In this document: in pieces, positions 62,866 through 64,000 of the stretch
Numbering within the stretch: position 1 is the stretch's first letter
How the letters are laid out: each line of letters opens with the position of its first letter
From: Cellulomonas fimi ATCC 484
GTDB lineage: Bacteria > Actinomycetota > Actinomycetes > Actinomycetales > Cellulomonadaceae
Reading direction: 5' to 3'
NCBI RefSeq assembly: GCF_000212695.1
Contig: NC_015514.1
Location: forward strand, 1,426,001 to 1,490,000
DNA length: 64,000 bases
Made by a program: the position numbers and the translations under genes
Notes under the pieces: generated by a model
Told to the model about the DNA's origin: nothing
What the model saw: the letters and a program-made list of their open reading frames with translations, nothing else
Databases searched by the model: none

Positions 62866-62963
62866 GGTGCAGTTCTACCGTCTGCGCGCCGCCGCGGCGG
62901 CCAGGCTCGCGCCCGCCGGCGGCACCGTCCCCCGTCCGTACCCGCCTTTGCCCCCGTCCTCCC

Positions 62964-62990
62964 GGGAATACCCGCGGGGCCCGCAGCGCT
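62964..62990 (+). promoter_or_regulatory. SigR/SigH-like oxidative-stress promoter of trxA
   Basis: GGGAAT (62964-62969), 17 bases, then CGCT (62987-62990) fits the SigR pattern GGGAAT-N16 to 18-CGTT with one change. It lies 32 bases before the trxA start, leaving room for the AAGGAGG leader. Thioredoxin genes are classical SigR targets. Confidence 0.5.
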
Positions 62991-63021
62991 CTACCACCCG
63001 GAACGACCAAGGAGGTGCCAG

Positions 63022-63402
63022 GTGGCCACGACCACGCTGACGGCCGAGACGATCGGCCAGACCATCAAGGACAACGACATCGTCCTCGTCGACTTCTGGG
63101 CGGAGTGGTGCGGCCCGTGCCAGCGGTTCGCACCGGTGTTCGAGAAGTCGTCCGAGGAGCACCCGGACGTGGTGTTCGCCAAGGTCGACACCGAGGCCGA
63201 GCAGCTCCTCGCGGCACAGCTCCAGATCTCCTCGATCCCGACGCTCATGGCGTTCCGGGACGGCGTGCCGGTGTTCCGGCAGGCGGGCGCGCTGCCCGGG
63301 CCCGTCCTGGAGCAGGTCGTGTCGGCGGTGAAGGACCTCGACATGGACGAGGTCCGCGCGAAGATCGCGGAGCACGAGCAGGAGCACGCGACCCAGGCGT
63401 GA
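63022..63402 (+). CDS. trxA: thioredoxin
   Basis: The 126-residue protein is a thioredoxin with the active site WCGPC (Cys30, Cys33) and cis-Pro in SSIPTLM. It reduces protein disulfides with thioredoxin reductase. It is longer than the usual 105-110 residues because of a charged C-terminal helix (MDEVRAKIAEHEQEHATQA). AAGGAGG six bases upstream fixes the GTG at 63022. The SigR-like promoter suggests induction by disulfide stress; two hairpins follow. Confidence 0.95.
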   Translation: MATTTLTAETIGQTIKDNDIVLVDFWAEWCGPCQRFAPVFEKSSEEHPDVVFAKVDTEAEQLLAAQLQISSIPTLMAFRDGVPVFRQAGALPGPVLEQVVSAVKDLDMDEVRAKIAEHEQEHATQA

Positions 63403-63407
63403 CGGCG

Positions 63408-63428
63408 GCGGCGGTCGGTGACCGCCGC
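63408..63428 (+). terminator. first hairpin after trxA
   Basis: A perfect 9-base stem (63408-63416 with 63420-63428) with a 3-base loop starts six bases after the stop codon. Confidence 0.6.
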
Positions 63429-63437
63429 ACGCGACGC

Positions 63438-63471
63438 ACGACGGCCCGGCGGAGACCCGCCGGGCCGTCGT
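63438..63471. terminator. second, stronger hairpin between trxA and tRNA-Leu
   Basis: A perfect 15-base stem (63438-63452 with 63457-63471) and 4-base loop can end both trxA and the opposing tRNA transcript. Confidence 0.85.
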
Positions 63472-63480
63472 CGTGCCGGG

Positions 63481-63563
63481 TGCGGGAGACGGGAGTCGAA
63501 CCCGCACGCCCTCTCGGGCACCAGGACCTAAACCTGGCGTGGCTGCCGTTTCACCACTCCCGC
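63481..63563 (-). tRNA. tRNA-Leu (anticodon UAG)
   Basis: Read on the minus strand, an 83-base class II tRNA folds with acceptor arms GCGGGAG/CTCCCGC, anticodon stem CCAGG/CCTGG with loop TTTAGGT (anticodon TAG, decoding CUA/CUN leucine), a long variable arm around TGCCCGAGAGGGCG, and a T-arm with GGTTCGA. The discriminator is A. The 3' CCA is not encoded, which is normal in actinobacteria. Confidence 0.95.
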
Positions 63564-63631
63564 GTCGCCGAGTGTGGCACACCCGGCCACCGTCGTCGGC
63601 GGCGCGGTCGCACCCGGACCGCCGACGCGTG

Positions 63632-64000
63632 TCACGCGATCCTCAGGTCCCGGCGCAGCTTCGCGACGTGCCCCGTGGCCCGCACGTTGTACTGCGCGAG
63701 CTCCACCCGGCCGTCGGGGTCGACGACCACGGTCGAGCGGATCACACCCGTGACCGTCTTGCCGTAGAGCGACTTCTCGCCCCACGCACCCCACTGCTCG
63801 AGCACCGCGTGCTCGGGGTCGGACGCGAGCGGGAACGTCAGCTGCTCCGCGTCCGCGAACCGCGCGAGCTTGTCCACCGGGTCGGGCGACAGGCCCACGA
63901 CGGCGTACCCGGCGCCCTGGAGCGACGCGAGGGAGTCGCGGAAGTCGCACGCCTGCTTCGTGCAGCCCGGCGTCATCGCCGCGGGGTAGAAGTACACGAC
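63632..64000 (-). CDS. bcp: thiol peroxidase of the Bcp/PrxQ type, 5' end outside window
   Basis: The visible 122 residues are the C-terminal part of a peroxiredoxin that reduces hydroperoxides with thioredoxin. YFYPAAMTPGCTKQACDF holds the peroxidatic Cys of PGCT and a resolving Cys five residues later, as in Escherichia coli Bcp. VVGLSPD, FPLASDPEHAVLEQWGAWGEK and IRSTVVVDPDGRV follow. The N-terminal 30-40 residues are beyond the right edge. Its neighbour across the tRNA is thioredoxin, its probable reductant. Confidence 0.94.
   Translation of the reverse strand, partial: VVYFYPAAMTPGCTKQACDFRDSLASLQGAGYAVVGLSPDPVDKLARFADAEQLTFPLASDPEHAVLEQWGAWGEKSLYGKTVTGVIRSTVVVDPDGRVELAQYNVRATGHVAKLRRDLRIA

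Overview
The window comes from a very GC-rich, high-GC Gram-positive (actinobacterial) chromosome, most likely Cellulomonas or a close relative. The reasons are gene families typical of actinobacteria (DUF3039, DUF2017, DUF4916, ROK and PadR regulators, HAAS-domain protein), many GTG starts, many apparently leaderless genes, a secreted esterase with a Pro-Thr linker and CBM2 cellulose-binding module, and a divergent proton pyrophosphatase of a type I recall from Cellulomonas fimi. The species is an inference. I see no insertion sequence, phage, integrase, CRISPR array or replication origin. No gene-free gap exceeds 300 bases.

Layout. 1-3576 (minus): an nSTAND1-type NTPase with a membrane anchor, running off the left edge, translationally coupled to a CHAT protease-SIR2-like fusion; this is the best candidate for a poorly described conflict or defence module. 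3703-7000: a membrane protein, acylphosphatase behind a decamer repeat, a luciferase-like oxidoreductase, and an overlapping luxS-mtnN pair that recycles S-adenosylhomocysteine and makes AI-2. 7075-12307: an ABC exporter with a LolA-like protein, divergent from an OmpR-type two-component system. 12425-16628: H+-pyrophosphatase with a lipobox, a Cys-rich pentapeptide protein, and a ChaB-like protein. 16761-21675: a NarL-type two-component system, an AlkA-like glycosylase, DUF72, STAS and S4 proteins. 21824-22933: secreted CE3-like esterase.

23034-36496 is a nitrate respiration and denitrification island. narK-narG-narH-narJ-narI-DUF2249 lie on the minus strand with an Fe-S-type candidate regulator. 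Divergent from the regulator are an NnrS-like membrane protein and a remarkable membrane-cupredoxin-NirK fusion. A DosR-like box sits in the divergent intergenic region. Together they would reduce nitrate to nitrite and nitrite to NO under hypoxia; no NO or N2O reductase is visible here.

36579-44107: amidohydrolase, secreted PL3 pectate lyase with ricin-type lectin domain, glucose-6-phosphate isomerase, an envelope lipoprotein/OmpA-like pair, and a second luciferase-like oxidoreductase. 44171-50539: a complete amino-sugar uptake and catabolism locus (ROK repressor, ABC transporter, ROK kinase, NagB) under a ROK operator, feeding fructose-6-phosphate to glycolysis. 50567-53928: HAAS-PadR pair with a strong operator-promoter, then DUF3039 and a superfamily 2 helicase. 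54188-62180: conserved actinobacterial housekeeping genes (pncB, clpS, DUF2017, murI, MBL hydrolase, rph, rdgB, ABC-F). 62311-64000: DUF4916, thioredoxin with a SigR-like promoter, tRNA-Leu(UAG), and a Bcp peroxiredoxin cut by the right edge.

A window-wide theme is initiation signals: about fifteen genes have an actinobacterial -10 hexamer 6-8 bases before the start codon and no Shine-Dalgarno, implying leaderless mRNAs, while operon-internal genes use 1-4 base overlaps (ATGA/GTGA/TGATG).
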